Below are positions 7,879-17,774 of a DNA stretch of 64,000 nucleotides, piece after piece (position 1 is the stretch's first letter; the number at the start of each line of letters is the position of its first letter). Position numbers and translations under genes: made by a program. The stretch covers positions 215,126 through 279,125 of the forward strand of contig CAMDCN010000010.1 in assembly GCA_945890485.1 (NCBI GenBank), in the 5' to 3' direction. The notes beneath the pieces were generated by a model. The model did not search any database and was not told where the DNA came from. It saw only the letters and a list, made by a program, of their open reading frames with translations. This DNA comes from Candidatus Sulfopaludibacter sp. SbA3. Its GTDB lineage: Bacteria > Acidobacteriota > Terriglobia > Bryobacterales > Bryobacteraceae.

Positions 7879-9498
7879 ATGGCGAAAACCTACGACGTGT
7901 GCATCATCGGCTCCGGCGCTGCCGGCGGCATGACCGCGCACGTGTTGACGCAGGCGGGCCTGGACGTGGCGATGCTGGAGGCGGGTCCGCGGCGCGATCC
8001 GGCGGAATTGCCGGTGCATCGGGTCCGGCGCTGGAACCTGCCGAAGCGGGGCATCCGGGGCGACTACTTTCAGGAGTATCTCGAAGAGACGAAGTTCCTG
8101 ATTGATGACAAGAAGGAGCCGTACGGGTGGGCTGGGGATGACTATTTTCAGTTCGTGCGCGTGCGTGCGGTCGGCGGAAAGAGCCTGTTCTGGGCGGGGG
8201 TGACGCCGCGCTTGGGGGTCGAAGAGTTTCAGCCGTTGGACGATCACGATACGCGGTGGCCAATTACATATGAAGAAGTGGCGCCGTGGTACGACAAGGT
8301 GGAAGCGCTGATTGGTGTTTCGTCGTCGGGGAAGCCGCTAGGAGCATTTCCGCTGAACAATGGCTTGCCGTCGCTGAAGCCAAAGGCGGCGGAGTTGGAG
8401 TTTGCCAAAGTGGCGGGGAAGTTGGGGAAGGGGTTGGAGATGATCCCGATCCCGAAAGCGATCTTGACGAAGGACCACAATGGGCGGCCGGCTTGCCACT
8501 ATTGCGGGCCGTGCTGGGTAGGGTGCGACAGCGGGTCGAAGTTCGACTCGTTGCGAGTGTTTGTGAACGCGGCGGAGAAGACGGGCAAGTTGACGCTCTT
8601 GCCGGGTTCGAGGGTCCGTTCGATTGAACTCGACAAAGAAGGACGGGCCAGTAAGGCGCACTACTACGACGTTGCCAACAAGACGTGGAAGGAATTGCAG
8701 GCGAAGCAATTCGTGATGGCGGCCGGGTGTGTGGAGTCGGCGCATATTCTGTTGAACTCGAAGATTGCGAACTCGTCGGGGCTGGTGGGGCGGTACTTAT
8801 CGGAGCACATGTATGCGTCGATTGGCGGTCACTTGCCGCAGTTGATGGGGCGCGCGGTGACGAACGAGGACGGCAACGGGGCACACAGCTTTATTCCGGA
8901 TCTGACGAAGAACTGGCGGGGGAAGAAGTTCGTGCGGGGGTATCAGATCTTCCCCGGCGGCGGCACGGGCGAAACGACGTTTGTGGGGAAGTCGCTACCG
9001 GGGTTCGGCCAGCAGTGGAAGAAAAACATTCGGGACTACTACACGGCGGGTGCGTCGGTGTTGTTTCAGGGTGAGGTGTTGCCGTATCGGGACAACCGGA
9101 TTGAAGTGGATGAGACGTTGCAGGACGACGCGGGGATTCCGGGTGTCCGCTTCCACTTCAGCTACCGGGAGAACGAGAAGGCGATGTTTGCGGACATGAT
9201 GGAGACGGGTGAGCAGTTGATGAAGGCGGCGGGGGCGGAGTATTTTCCGCCGAAGAACCCGAAGTGGATGCCGTATGGGCATTCGATCCACTACGTAGGG
9301 ACGGCGCGGATGGGGAAGGACCCGAAGGCGTCGGTGACGGACCCGTTTGGGCAGTCGCACGATGTGCCGAATCTGTTCGTGCATGACGCCGGGATCTTCG
9401 TGACGGCGGGGAATCAGAATCCTACGTTGACGATTCTGGCGCTGGCCATGCGAGGAAGTGAGCGGATAGTGGAGCGGTGGAAGCGGCGGGAAGTTTAG
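7879..9498 (+). CDS. GMC-family FAD oxidoreductase
   Basis: ATG 7879 is chosen because it gives MAKTYDVCIIGSGAAGG, the FAD-binding Rossmann start. The 539-residue protein has a cysteine cluster CHYCGPCWVGC near residue 204, the C-terminal active-site histidine region HSIHYVGTARMG, and the FAD-closing motif HDAGIFVTAGNQNPTLTI. Related proteins oxidise sugars or alcohols and pass electrons to a cytochrome. No cytochrome subunit is adjacent. It probably works with the subunit 3-like protein just upstream. Confidence 0.85.
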   Translation: MAKTYDVCIIGSGAAGGMTAHVLTQAGLDVAMLEAGPRRDPAELPVHRVRRWNLPKRGIRGDYFQEYLEETKFLIDDKKEPYGWAGDDYFQFVRVRAVGGKSLFWAGVTPRLGVEEFQPLDDHDTRWPITYEEVAPWYDKVEALIGVSSSGKPLGAFPLNNGLPSLKPKAAELEFAKVAGKLGKGLEMIPIPKAILTKDHNGRPACHYCGPCWVGCDSGSKFDSLRVFVNAAEKTGKLTLLPGSRVRSIELDKEGRASKAHYYDVANKTWKELQAKQFVMAAGCVESAHILLNSKIANSSGLVGRYLSEHMYASIGGHLPQLMGRAVTNEDGNGAHSFIPDLTKNWRGKKFVRGYQIFPGGGTGETTFVGKSLPGFGQQWKKNIRDYYTAGASVLFQGEVLPYRDNRIEVDETLQDDAGIPGVRFHFSYRENEKAMFADMMETGEQLMKAAGAEYFPPKNPKWMPYGHSIHYVGTARMGKDPKASVTDPFGQSHDVPNLFVHDAGIFVTAGNQNPTLTILALAMRGSERIVERWKRREV

Positions 9499-10289
9499 TG
9501 CGTAAACTCCTCCCGACCATAAAATACTTGCTCGAAGTGGAAGTCCACGTCTACGCCTTTTCGATTGCCGCGAACGTGCTGCTGTCTCTCTTCCCGTTTC
9601 TGCTCGTGCTGATCTGGTGTACGCGCTTGGTCGGCTGGGTTGCGGCCGAAGAGTCCGTCTTTGTCGCGATGAGCGACCTGTTTGGCCCGGAGGTGGAAAA
9701 GCAACTCCGCGTCGGAATCGGCTGGATCCCCAACCGATTTTCGAACTTCAGCTACACCTCTATTCTTCTTCTCCTTTTCACCGCGAACGGAATATTCGAG
9801 CCGTTGGAGGTCGCGTTGAACCGCGCGTGGGGCATCACGGAAAATCGCAGCTACTTCAAGAATCAACTGATCTCGATGGGCCTGATTTTCGCGTGCGGGT
9901 CCCTGGCGATCCTCTCCATCGCGCTCTCGGCTCTCAATCGCGAATACTACGCCTCGGCAGGGGCGCTCGCGGGGGTCCTCGCCCCAATCTATGGCAAGCT
10001 CGCCGCAGTACCGGTTACGATGGCGAGCCTCTTCCTGGTCTACTGGATCCTGCCGAATCGGAAGATCCCGGCTTCGCGCGTTGTGCCGACAGCGATCACA
10101 ATCGGCTTGGCCCTCGAAGCGTTGAAGTATACGCTGAAGTACATCTGGCCTTGGTTTTTGCGAAAGCTGCAAATTGAATACGGTCCCTTCTATTGGGCCG
10201 TCATCATAGTACTTGTAAGTTTTTTGGCGAGTATGATCGTTTTGGCAGGCGCCGAGTGGTCGGCGCGTTCGCGCGAAGAGAACAGTTGA
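9498..10289 (+). CDS. YihY/BrkB-family inner membrane protein
   Basis: GTG 9498 shares one base with the GMC stop codon and follows a purine-rich GCGGGAAG; an upstream GTG at 9477 is also possible. The protein of about 263 residues has five to six membrane helices and the family pattern LFTANGIFEPLEVALNRAWG and YWILPNRKIP. YihY/BrkB proteins are widely conserved; earlier claims of RNase BN activity were withdrawn, and the role remains unclear. The C-terminus is short and charged. Confidence 0.8.
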   Translation: MRKLLPTIKYLLEVEVHVYAFSIAANVLLSLFPFLLVLIWCTRLVGWVAAEESVFVAMSDLFGPEVEKQLRVGIGWIPNRFSNFSYTSILLLLFTANGIFEPLEVALNRAWGITENRSYFKNQLISMGLIFACGSLAILSIALSALNREYYASAGALAGVLAPIYGKLAAVPVTMASLFLVYWILPNRKIPASRVVPTAITIGLALEALKYTLKYIWPWFLRKLQIEYGPFYWAVIIVLVSFLASMIVLAGAEWSARSREENS

Positions 10290-10296
10290 ATATAAT
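10268..10296 (+). promoter_or_regulatory. Putative sigma-70 promoter
   Basis: A perfect TATAAT at 10291-10296 is preceded 17 bp upstream by a weak -35 (TTCGCG). It lies 26 bp before the ATG of the oxidoreductase gene, with an AGAGGTG ribosome-binding site between. The -35 is poor, so this rests mainly on the -10 box. Confidence 0.4.
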
Positions 10297-10321
10297 GGTG
10301 AGTTCGTAGAGAGGTGATTCC

Positions 10322-11740
10322 ATGGCTGATGGCAACGAACAGAAGAACGAGATTTCGCGTCGCGACGCGGTGAAGACGGCTGCAGCAGGGGCTGCCGTGG
10401 CGGCTGGCATGATTACCGGCGCGCCCTGGATTCAGAAGGTGAAGGCGGCGAACGACCAGATTCAACTCGGGATCATCGGTACTGGCGGCCGCGGCTACTA
10501 CCACATCACCCACCTCAACAAGCTCGATGGCGCGAAGCTCGTCGCGGCCTGTGACATCTTTCAGCCGAACCTCGACAAGGCCGTCAATGGATCGAAGGAC
10601 AAGCCCAAGGGCTACAAGGACTACCGCGAAGTCCTGTCGAACAAAGACGTCGACGCGGTAATCGTTTCGACTCCACTCTACATGCACTTCCCCGTGACGC
10701 GCGACGCGCTGTTGGCGGGAAAGCACGTGTTCTGCGAGAAGTCGCTGGTGCATTCGGCGGAAGAGGTCCATGCGCTGCGGAAGATGGTCAACGAACGGCC
10801 GAAGCAAGTGCTGCAGGTTGGTTTGCAGCGCCGGTACAGCCGCTTCTACCAGACGGCGAAACAGATGGTGGAGAAAGGGCTCATCGGCGACGTGACCAAC
10901 GTCTATGCCCAGTGGCATCGGAACCTGATCAACGTCCCCAGCGCGACCTGGACGATGAAGAAGAACGACCCGCGCGGCGAGGACGCCAACTGGAGATTGC
11001 TGCGGAAGTACTCCGGCGGCTTGGTAGCGGAACTGGGTTCGCACCAGATGGACATCGCCGACTGGATGTTCGGATCGCACTTTGAGTTCGTGAGCGGCGT
11101 AGGCGGCATCGACTACTTCAAAGACGGCCGCGACGTTTATGACTCGGTTCAGTTGATCTTCCGGTATCCGAAGGGCCAACGGCTGATGGCCAGCTATATC
11201 TCGACGAATCAACATTGCGCCTTGTTCGGTGGTCAGCGCGCGCAGTTCGGCGAGTGCATTATGGGAACGCAGGGCACGATTCACATCACGGTGGGCACGG
11301 ACGATGAGCCCGCGTTGGGAATGTGGTACCGCGAGCCGGCGAAGAAGGTTCCGGATCCGGGGACCGCGAAGGCGGCTGTCGCCAGCGCCTCGCTCGCTTC
11401 GACGGGCAAGGGTTCGCGCCCCCTGCCGATTTTGCTGAGCAAGGACGAGATCACCGAGCAGGACAGCTTCATGACACGCGAATTGAAGTTCGCCAAGCGC
11501 TGGCTGTATGCCAAGGGCGTCATGGTTCCGGAAGAAGACCGGAATCCCGTGGACCAGCAGTTTATCGAGTTCTTCGAATGTTGCCGGACTCTGGCAAAGC
11601 CGAAGGCGGATCTGGAGATTGGGCTGAACGACTCCTCGGCCGTGATTCTCTCGAATCTGGCGATGGACGAGAGCCGGCGAGTCTACGCATCCGAGCTCGA
11701 CAAGATGGGCACTGGCGAGGCCGCGAAGAAGAAGGCTTAA
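10322..11740 (+). CDS. Gfo/Idh/MocA-family oxidoreductase with Tat signal
   Basis: The 472-residue product begins with a Tat signal containing SRRDAVKTAAAGAAVAAGMI. After processing, the Rossmann motif GIIGTGGRGYYH follows, then the HVFCEKSL segment that holds the family lysine. The C-terminal half is the alpha/beta dimerisation domain (EDANWRLLRKYSGG, ELGSHQMDIADW with a conserved histidine). Such exported members act on sugars or glycosides; the substrate cannot be told here. An AGAGGTG ribosome-binding site lies six bases before the ATG. Confidence 0.85.
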   Translation: MADGNEQKNEISRRDAVKTAAAGAAVAAGMITGAPWIQKVKAANDQIQLGIIGTGGRGYYHITHLNKLDGAKLVAACDIFQPNLDKAVNGSKDKPKGYKDYREVLSNKDVDAVIVSTPLYMHFPVTRDALLAGKHVFCEKSLVHSAEEVHALRKMVNERPKQVLQVGLQRRYSRFYQTAKQMVEKGLIGDVTNVYAQWHRNLINVPSATWTMKKNDPRGEDANWRLLRKYSGGLVAELGSHQMDIADWMFGSHFEFVSGVGGIDYFKDGRDVYDSVQLIFRYPKGQRLMASYISTNQHCALFGGQRAQFGECIMGTQGTIHITVGTDDEPALGMWYREPAKKVPDPGTAKAAVASASLASTGKGSRPLPILLSKDEITEQDSFMTRELKFAKRWLYAKGVMVPEEDRNPVDQQFIEFFECCRTLAKPKADLEIGLNDSSAVILSNLAMDESRRVYASELDKMGTGEAAKKKA

Positions 11741-11782
11741 CAAAGCACGGCTGTGGGCGGCGCCGTCCATCGCGTTACAATA

Positions 11783-12637
11783 ATGACGGTGCCCCCAGAA
11801 GAAGACTCCATCGGCGTCGAGGCAGGAACAGCGCCTCACGCCCCCACTTGGCAACGCGTGCAACTGGCGCGCCATCCGAAGCGCCCGCATACGCTGGATT
11901 ACATCGAGCGTTTGATTACCGGCTTCCAGGAAATCCACGGCGATCGCTCGTTCGGCGACGATGCGGCAATCGTTTGCGGATACGGGTTCTTTGAAGGGTC
12001 ACCGATTATGGTGATTGGTCACCAGAAGGGCCGGGATACCAAGCAGAAGCTGAAGCGCAATTTTGCCATGCCAAAGCCAGAAGGTTACCGGAAGGCGTTG
12101 CGCTGCATGGAGCTGGCTGCCAAGTTCAATCGACCGATCGTTTGCCTCCTTGACACCCCGGGTGCCTACCCGGGAATTGATGCCGAAGAGCGCGGGCAGG
12201 CCGAGGCGATTGCCGTGAACTTGCGGGAGATGACCCGGTTGGGCGTACCGGTCATCTCAATTGTTATTGGTGAGGGTGGCTCCGGAGGAGCGCTGGCGCT
12301 GGGCGTCGCGAACCGGGTCTACATGTTGGAAAATTCGATCTACAGCGTGATCAGCCCCGAATCGTGCGCCGCGATTATTTGGCGGGATGCGGGAAAGGCC
12401 GAATTGGCCGCTGCGGCGCTGCGTCTGACCTCACGGGACTTATTGGACTTAAAGTTGATTGACGGGGTGATTCCGGAACCTCCCGGCGGGGCGCAGGAGA
12501 ATTGGGACTTGTCCGCGGAGTTCCTGGCCACTACGTTGCGGTCAGCCCTGGCGGATTTGCAGAAGCTGAGTTCCTCCGAGTTGATGGACCATCGATATGA
12601 GAAATTCCGCCAGATGGCGAATTTCTTCGAGGAATAG
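11783..12637 (+). CDS. accA: Acetyl-CoA carboxylase carboxyltransferase subunit alpha
   Basis: ATG 11783 is preferred over a GTG 30 bp upstream, as the extra residues are not family-like. The 284-residue product has [29 protein letters not shown], and the crotonase-like core [20 protein letters not shown]. AccA with AccD transfers the carboxyl group from biotin to acetyl-CoA. accD is not in the window. The stop shares one base with the GTG of the next small gene. Confidence 0.9.
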   Translation: MTVPPEEDSIGVEAGTAPHAPTWQRVQLARHPKRPHTLDYIERLITGFQEIHGDRSFGDDAAIVCGYGFFEGSPIMVIGHQKGRDTKQKLKRNFAMPKPEGYRKALRCMELAAKFNRPIVCLLDTPGAYPGIDAEERGQAEAIAVNLREMTRLGVPVISIVIGEGGSGGALALGVANRVYMLENSIYSVISPESCAAIIWRDAGKAELAAAALRLTSRDLLDLKLIDGVIPEPPGGAQENWDLSAEFLATTLRSALADLQKLSSSELMDHRYEKFRQMANFFEE

Positions 12638-12912
12638 TGAAAAACCGCACCGGATTAATTATTGCGGGCGTGGCGATTGCCGTGATTGGATTGATGATTT
12701 ATTCATCGATGGACTTGGCTGGGTATCGGGTGGAAGTTTGTAAGGAGTTTCAGGGCCGTACCGCGTGCCGTACCGCATCTGGAGCAAATCGTGAGGCGGC
12801 GTTGCGTACGGCCTCCGATAACGCCTGTGCTTTGATCAGTTCGGGGATGACGGATTCGATCGCTTGCCAGGGAACCAATCCAACTTCTGTTAAGTGGCTG
12901 AAAGGTAACTAA
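12637..12912 (+). CDS. Small membrane-anchored protein of unknown function
   Basis: The 91-residue product starts at GTG 12637, overlapping the accA stop by one base. Residues 5-25 form a single membrane segment (GLIIAGVAIAVIGLMIY); the rest is a short soluble domain with four cysteines (VCKEF, TACRT, NACAL, SIACQ). A signal anchor with cysteines suggests an exported, perhaps disulfide-bonded domain. I do not recognise the family. A dyad GGTAACT/AGTTACC follows at 12904-12926 without a T-run. Confidence 0.6.
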   Translation: MKNRTGLIIAGVAIAVIGLMIYSSMDLAGYRVEVCKEFQGRTACRTASGANREAALRTASDNACALISSGMTDSIACQGTNPTSVKWLKGN

Positions 12913-13014
12913 CAAATCCAGTTACCTCAGAGCTCGCCGGAACGTCTTCTTCAGTGAAAAACTTGAACTTTCCGGCCTGCTCCTCCGTCTGATTCTCTCA
13001 GGAGCCTTTTACAC

Positions 13015-14436
13015 GTGAAAAAATGGAAGATAGCCGTCGGGGTTGGCCTGCTGCTAGCCATCTCCGGCGGCATCTACGCGAGTTTGCAGTGGAGCAAGAA
13101 AGGGATTGTAACGGTCCAGACCGGGCGCGTTGTGCGACAGGATCTGACTTCGTTGGTGACTGCCTCAGGGGAAGTGAAACCCCGGAACTATATCAATATT
13201 GGCAGTAACGCGCAAGGGCCGGCTCGGATCACCGACATCCTCGTGAAGGAGGGCGATCGCGTCCGAAAAGGGCAGGCATTGGCAAAATTGGAGAGCGTGC
13301 AGCCGGAAGCTGACGTGGCCGCCCAGCGTGCGACGGTCACCTCAACGCAGGCCGATTCGGCCGCTGCGGAAGCGAGCTTGAAAGCGCAGGACAGCAATCT
13401 GCGGACGCTGGAAGCCTCGATTGAGCGGTCGAAGGCTGACCTGACGCGTGCGAAGCTTGATTTCGATCGGGCGCAGCTTTTGCTCAAAGAGGGGTTGGTT
13501 TCCCGGCAGGATTTTGACACGCGGCGAGCGGCAGTGCAGTCAGGTGAGGCCACAGTGCGTGAGTCGGAAGCGCGGTTGGCGCAGGCGAAGGCGCAGATTG
13601 AGCAGTTTCGCGCGAGCCTGTCGGCCGCGCAACGGCGGATTACGGTGAGCGAAGCGAATTTGCGCCGGGCGACCGACGTGCTGAACCGGACGCAGTCGAC
13701 GTCGCCGATTGATGGCGTGGTGACCAATCTGCCTGTACGAGTTGGCGAGACCGTGGTGCCGGGTATTCAGAACTCGTCAGCTTCACTGATCATGACCATC
13801 GCCGACATGTCGATCATCACTGCCGAAGTGAAGGTTGACGAGACGGACATTGTGAACGTAAAGCTGGATCAACTGGCCGACGTGACAGTGGACGCGATGC
13901 CGGGCCGCTCGTTTAAGGGTCATGTGATCGAGATTGGCAATACGGCGATTTTGCGGTCCACTGGTTTGGCCGCATCGCAGTCGGCGATTTCGAGTCAGGA
14001 AGCGAAAGATTTTAAGGTGGTGATCGCGCTCGATAACCCTCCGGATGAGATGCGTCCCGGGCTGAGTTGCACGGCGAAGATCATCACGGCTACCCGTCAG
14101 AAACCTGTAACGATCCCGATTCAGGCTCTGACGGTTCGGCAAAAGGGTGACCTGGAAGCGAGGAAAGAAGGCGAGAAGGAGCCCGAACTGCCGACGGATC
14201 CCGCCGCGCTGCGAGCCCGCAAGGAAGAGATTCAGGGTGTTTTCGTCGTTCAAGGCGAGAAGGCCGTCTTCAAGAAAGTCGAAACCGGGATTACCGGCAT
14301 CACCGATATTGAGGTCCTCGGTGGTCTAAACGAGGGCGAAGAAATCATCACTGGCAGCTACAAGGTCATCCGGACGCTGCGCAACGAAGCCAAGATCAAG
14401 GTGGACAACAAGTCCCCCGTCAAGGCAGAATCATAA
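13015..14436 (+). CDS. HlyD/MacA-like periplasmic adaptor
   Basis: GTG 13015 starts a 473-residue protein: a membrane anchor (residues 4-24), a lipoyl half ([19 protein letters not shown]), a long alpha-helical hairpin (about 95-220, heavy in Ala, Glu, Arg and Ser), the second lipoyl half ([19 protein letters not shown]), and beta-barrel and membrane-proximal domains. This is the MacA type that links an inner-membrane ABC transporter with an outer-membrane channel. An ATPase gene follows 20 bp later. No permease or TolC gene is present. Confidence 0.85.
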   Translation: MKKWKIAVGVGLLLAISGGIYASLQWSKKGIVTVQTGRVVRQDLTSLVTASGEVKPRNYINIGSNAQGPARITDILVKEGDRVRKGQALAKLESVQPEADVAAQRATVTSTQADSAAAEASLKAQDSNLRTLEASIERSKADLTRAKLDFDRAQLLLKEGLVSRQDFDTRRAAVQSGEATVRESEARLAQAKAQIEQFRASLSAAQRRITVSEANLRRATDVLNRTQSTSPIDGVVTNLPVRVGETVVPGIQNSSASLIMTIADMSIITAEVKVDETDIVNVKLDQLADVTVDAMPGRSFKGHVIEIGNTAILRSTGLAASQSAISSQEAKDFKVVIALDNPPDEMRPGLSCTAKIITATRQKPVTIPIQALTVRQKGDLEARKEGEKEPELPTDPAALRARKEEIQGVFVVQGEKAVFKKVETGITGITDIEVLGGLNEGEEIITGSYKVIRTLRNEAKIKVDNKSPVKAES

Positions 14437-14455
14437 GGAAGTTTCATTTATACCC

Positions 14456-15199
14456 ATGGCACAAGCAGCGGAAGCATCGGCTCAGGCGCGCGGCGAACAA
14501 CTGCGGCGCGACGGCGTCATCATTCGGACTTACGGTCTCTGGAAGACCTACCAGATGGGCGACCAGACCATCAACGCCGTTTCTGGCGTTGATATGGAGA
14601 TCCGTAAAGGTGAATACGTCGCCATCATGGGACCTTCCGGGTCGGGCAAGTCGACGTTGATGAATCTGATCGGGTGCCTGGATACGCCGAGTACGGGCGA
14701 TTATTTCATCAACGGATCGCTTGTTAGCTCGATGAACGACGACCAGTTGGCGCACATTCGCAACAAGGAAGTGGGCTTCGTCTTCCAGACGTTCAACCTG
14801 CTATCGCGTGCTACCGCGCTGCACAACGTCGAGTTGCCCCTGATTTATGCTGGCGTTCCCGCGGACCAGCGTATCGAGCGCGCCAAGCTGGCCCTCCGGC
14901 AGGTGGACCTCGAGAAGCGCATGTACCATAAGCCGAACGAACTGTCCGGCGGTCAGCGCCAGCGTGTGGCAATCGCTCGCGCTCTGGTTACGAATCCTTC
15001 CATCCTGCTGGCGGACGAGCCGACGGGTGCATTGGACTCGGCGACCGGTGTGGAAATCATGGCGCTATTCGAGCGCCTGTATCAGCAGGGCAACACGATC
15101 GTACTCGTCACGCACGAACACGACATTGCGATGCATGCTCACCGGATCATTTTTCTCCGTGACGGCAAGATTGAACGGGACGAGCCCGTTAAGCACTAG
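14456..15199 (+). CDS. MacB/LolD-type ABC transporter ATP-binding protein
   Basis: The 247-residue product has Walker [10 protein letters not shown] (residues 59-67), Q-loop [20 protein letters not shown], signature [15 protein letters not shown] (about 162-176), Walker [14 protein letters not shown] and the H-loop [12 protein letters not shown]. These place it in the LolD/MacB ATPase group. The upstream HlyD protein is its likely partner. The usual FtsX-like permease is missing from this locus; the next gene is a LysR regulator. Confidence 0.87.
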   Translation: MAQAAEASAQARGEQLRRDGVIIRTYGLWKTYQMGDQTINAVSGVDMEIRKGEYVAIMGPSGSGKSTLMNLIGCLDTPSTGDYFINGSLVSSMNDDQLAHIRNKEVGFVFQTFNLLSRATALHNVELPLIYAGVPADQRIERAKLALRQVDLEKRMYHKPNELSGGQRQRVAIARALVTNPSILLADEPTGALDSATGVEIMALFERLYQQGNTIVLVTHEHDIAMHAHRIIFLRDGKIERDEPVKH

Positions 15200-15285
15200 G
15201 GCTGGGAAGCGAGGGGAGGGCCTGGATTCGCTGGCGGTGTGACTAGGGCGGAAGGCGAAGTCGTGCGGGGAGAGGTAAGCGATAG

Positions 15286-16158
15286 ATGGACTTGCAGCAA
15301 CTTCGATACTTCCTCGCGGTTGCCCGGACGGGCAGTTTCATCCGGGCTGCGGAGGAAGAGAACGTAGCGCAGCCTTCGCTGTCTCAGCAGATCAAACGTC
15401 TGGAGTCGGACTTAAAGATTCCCGTGTTTGATCGATTGGGTCGGGGGGTAAAGTTGACCCGATTTGGCGAGGCTCTGCTGCCCCGGGCCGAAGAGATTCT
15501 TCGGCAAGTGACCGAGACGGAGAAGTTGTTGGGTAGTATGCAGGAGGTCGACTGCGGGCGATTGACTGTGGGAGTGATTCCCACGGTGTTGCCGTACTCG
15601 ATGGCGCGTCCGATGGCGGATTTTCGCCGGCAGTATCCACGGGTGGAGTTGGAAGTTCGGGAGTCGACGACTGAGAAATTGATTGAGGGGTTGCGTGGTG
15701 GGCTGGTGGATCTGGCGATTGTGGCCCTGCCGATTAAGCAGCCGGAGATTGTGTGCAGCGAGTTGTTTCGCGAGCCCTTGCTGGTGGCGATACCCCGGGA
15801 TCATCCTTTGGGTGGGGGGAAGGCGTTGGCGCTGCCCCAGTTACTGGGTGAGAAGATGTTGTTGCTGCGGGAGGGCCATTGCCTGCGAGACGACGTATTG
15901 ACGGTATGCAGTCGGGCGAAGGTGCAGTTCCGTCAGATCTTTGAGAGTGACCATTTGGCGAGTATATTTTCGTTGGTGGCGAACGGATTCGGGGTGAGTA
16001 TTGTGCCGGGAATGGCGGCGTCCGAGGCGCGGGATTGCCAGTTGGTGCCGCTGGAGCCGAGGGCGGTTCGACGGATCGGCTATGCTCAGGCGCGGGGGCA
16101 TCATGTGCTGCCGGTGCAGAAACGATTCATAGAGTTCCTGCGGAGACGGGACTGGTGA
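15286..16158 (+). CDS. LysR-family transcriptional regulator
   Basis: The 290-residue product starts with the LysR winged helix (MDLQQLRYFLAVARTGSFIR, then AEEENVAQPSLSQQIKRLE) and continues with a periplasmic-binding-like effector domain (TVGVIPTVLPYSMARPMADF, VDLAIVALP). It resembles the OxyR/CynR branch, but no redox cysteine pair is obvious. GAGGTAAGCG precedes the ATG. It stands last before the tRNA and the integrated element; its target is unclear. Confidence 0.85.
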   Translation: MDLQQLRYFLAVARTGSFIRAAEEENVAQPSLSQQIKRLESDLKIPVFDRLGRGVKLTRFGEALLPRAEEILRQVTETEKLLGSMQEVDCGRLTVGVIPTVLPYSMARPMADFRRQYPRVELEVRESTTEKLIEGLRGGLVDLAIVALPIKQPEIVCSELFREPLLVAIPRDHPLGGGKALALPQLLGEKMLLLREGHCLRDDVLTVCSRAKVQFRQIFESDHLASIFSLVANGFGVSIVPGMAASEARDCQLVPLEPRAVRRIGYAQARGHHVLPVQKRFIEFLRRRDW

Positions 16159-16181
16159 GGTATCATAGAGATTGCTTCTGA

Positions 16182-16256
<75 letters not shown>

Positions 16257-16404
16257 TCTTTTCAACAACTTGGGAACATTCCTAGGAACCCTCGTTACTG
16301 CGATTACTGCTTTTTCTCTTCCCTGTCCTCTTTTGGCCGTTTAGACCCCTCACATTTGCCATAGTTTTGGAGCACGGCGGAACTTGCACGCGCCCCGGAA
16401 TCGT

Positions 16405-17505
16405 CTACTGGACGAGGTTCGTTTCCAAGCGTCGAACGGCAGCCAAGCGGTCTTCAAAACTGCTGATTGCGTATTCGTTCTCGTTAACGTTCACCGTGTT
16501 GCCCATTTGGGCGGAACGGGTGTGAGCATCGACACCTGCCTGCTTTGATAGCGTGGCAAAGGTGCGGCGCATGACTTGAAAGGTTGCCCAGTCCAACCCG
16601 ATCGCTTTCAACTTCGGCTGCATGTTGCGCAGCCAGACGTTGTTGCGCCAGATTGGCGTATTGTTCTCGGTCGAGAAAAGCCATGCTTCGGGGTTGGTGG
16701 TTCCGACCTCCTGCAGCCAGGCTGAAAGCAGAGTTAAGGTGCCCTGCGACAGCGCGACTTGCCGGTAGGAACGTTTCGTCTTTGGGGTGTCGATCAGGCC
16801 TCGGTAGAGGCGCCGCCGAACCCAGACGGAACTGCCGTCCACATCACCAACTTGCAAAGCGAGGATCTCACCCGGTCGCATTCCTTCCGAGGTAGCGAGG
16901 CGGGCGATTAGCTTCTCTCGGAGATCCAATGCTCCGATCAATTGCGCGGCTTCCTCGCTGGTCAAGACTCTGCGTGGCTGGCTAGGCTGGCATTGTCTCG
17001 GAGTGTAGAGCGCGGTCGCCGGGTTGCGGTCGACGACGCCTTCACTCATTGCGAGTTCGAAAATGGATCGGAGCCGAAACCGAAGATGCGCCACCATGCT
17101 GGTGGCGTGGGTCGTGGCCTTGGAGTCGAGGAGCTTTTGAAGGGCACCTCGGGTGATCTCTGTCATAAGGATGGACCCCAGATCGGGCACGAGGTTAGCC
17201 GTGAGCCGATTCTCCTCGGTGGCCGCAGTGGACGGTTTCCATTTGCGGCGGTAGACAGGCAGATAAATGACTTCGATGAACTGGCCGAATGTGTAGATCG
17301 GCGTCACCAGTTGTCCTGCCTGCAAGTTCTGGGGGTAAAGAATCTCGGCCAGCTTCGCCTCGGCTTCGGGTCTGCTTACCTTGCTGCAGAGTCCGAGTTC
17401 CTTGGATCGTGGCTTTCCATCCTCCCGCCATTGGGCATACCAGTAGTTCTTCCCATTCCGTTTTCGCGGCTTCAAACTGCCGCGTTGGAATCGCTTTCGA
17501 CGCAT
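16405..17505 (-). CDS. int: Tyrosine site-specific integrase
   Basis: ATG 17505 is chosen: AAGAGGA lies seven bases upstream, and longer in-frame readings overlap the excisionase gene. The 366-residue protein has an AP2-like N-terminal arm domain, an SAM-like core-binding domain (about 75-170), and a catalytic domain with the first arginine in SEGMRPGEILAL, the box FQVMRRTFATL, and the tyrosine in NENEYAIS near residue 348. The position next to tRNA-Gly and the adjacent xis fit integration into the tRNA 3' end. Confidence 0.88.
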   Translation of the reverse strand: MRRKRFQRGSLKPRKRNGKNYWYAQWREDGKPRSKELGLCSKVSRPEAEAKLAEILYPQNLQAGQLVTPIYTFGQFIEVIYLPVYRRKWKPSTAATEENRLTANLVPDLGSILMTEITRGALQKLLDSKATTHATSMVAHLRFRLRSIFELAMSEGVVDRNPATALYTPRQCQPSQPRRVLTSEEAAQLIGALDLREKLIARLATSEGMRPGEILALQVGDVDGSSVWVRRRLYRGLIDTPKTKRSYRQVALSQGTLTLLSAWLQEVGTTNPEAWLFSTENNTPIWRNNVWLRNMQPKLKAIGLDWATFQVMRRTFATLSKQAGVDAHTRSAQMGNTVNVNENEYAISSFEDRLAAVRRLETNLVQ

Positions 17506-17558
17506 AGATTGTTCCTCTTCTTGCGTCCATGGCGGAGAATCCTGACATGCCTCTGAGG

Positions 17559-17765
17559 CTAGCACCTCTCTTTGTTCGCCTCCAACCACTGGTCCAGCCA
17601 CTCCCGGCGGACCAGTTTCCTTCGGCCCATCGAGATGTGGCTGAGCCGGGGTATCCCGGGGATCTTCCCGTTGATTACGTTGGCGACGTGCGTCTTCGAA
17701 CATCGGAGGAGGGACGCCACGTCGCGGATGGTGAGTACCGCTTGAGGCTCTGGCGGGTTTTGCAT
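17559..17765 (-). CDS. xis: Excisionase-like helix-turn-helix protein
   Basis: The 68-residue product has an HTH_17/MerR-like fold: VLTIRDVASLLRCSKTHVAN followed by GRRKLVRREWLDQWLEANK. These small proteins direct integrases towards excision. It lies 53 bp upstream of int and 9 bp downstream of the traB-like gene, so transcription of the transfer operon would also express xis and int. Confidence 0.75.
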   Translation of the reverse strand: MQNPPEPQAVLTIRDVASLLRCSKTHVANVINGKIPGIPRLSHISMGRRKLVRREWLDQWLEANKERC

Positions 17766-17774
17766 TTGTGCACC

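Noticed and set aside
10190..11938. Leftward 582-codon frame
   Set aside because: It is the antisense shadow of the Gfo/Idh/MocA gene, whose own motifs are clear.
12904..12926. Rho-independent terminator after the small membrane protein
   Set aside because: The 7-bp dyad has no following T-run.
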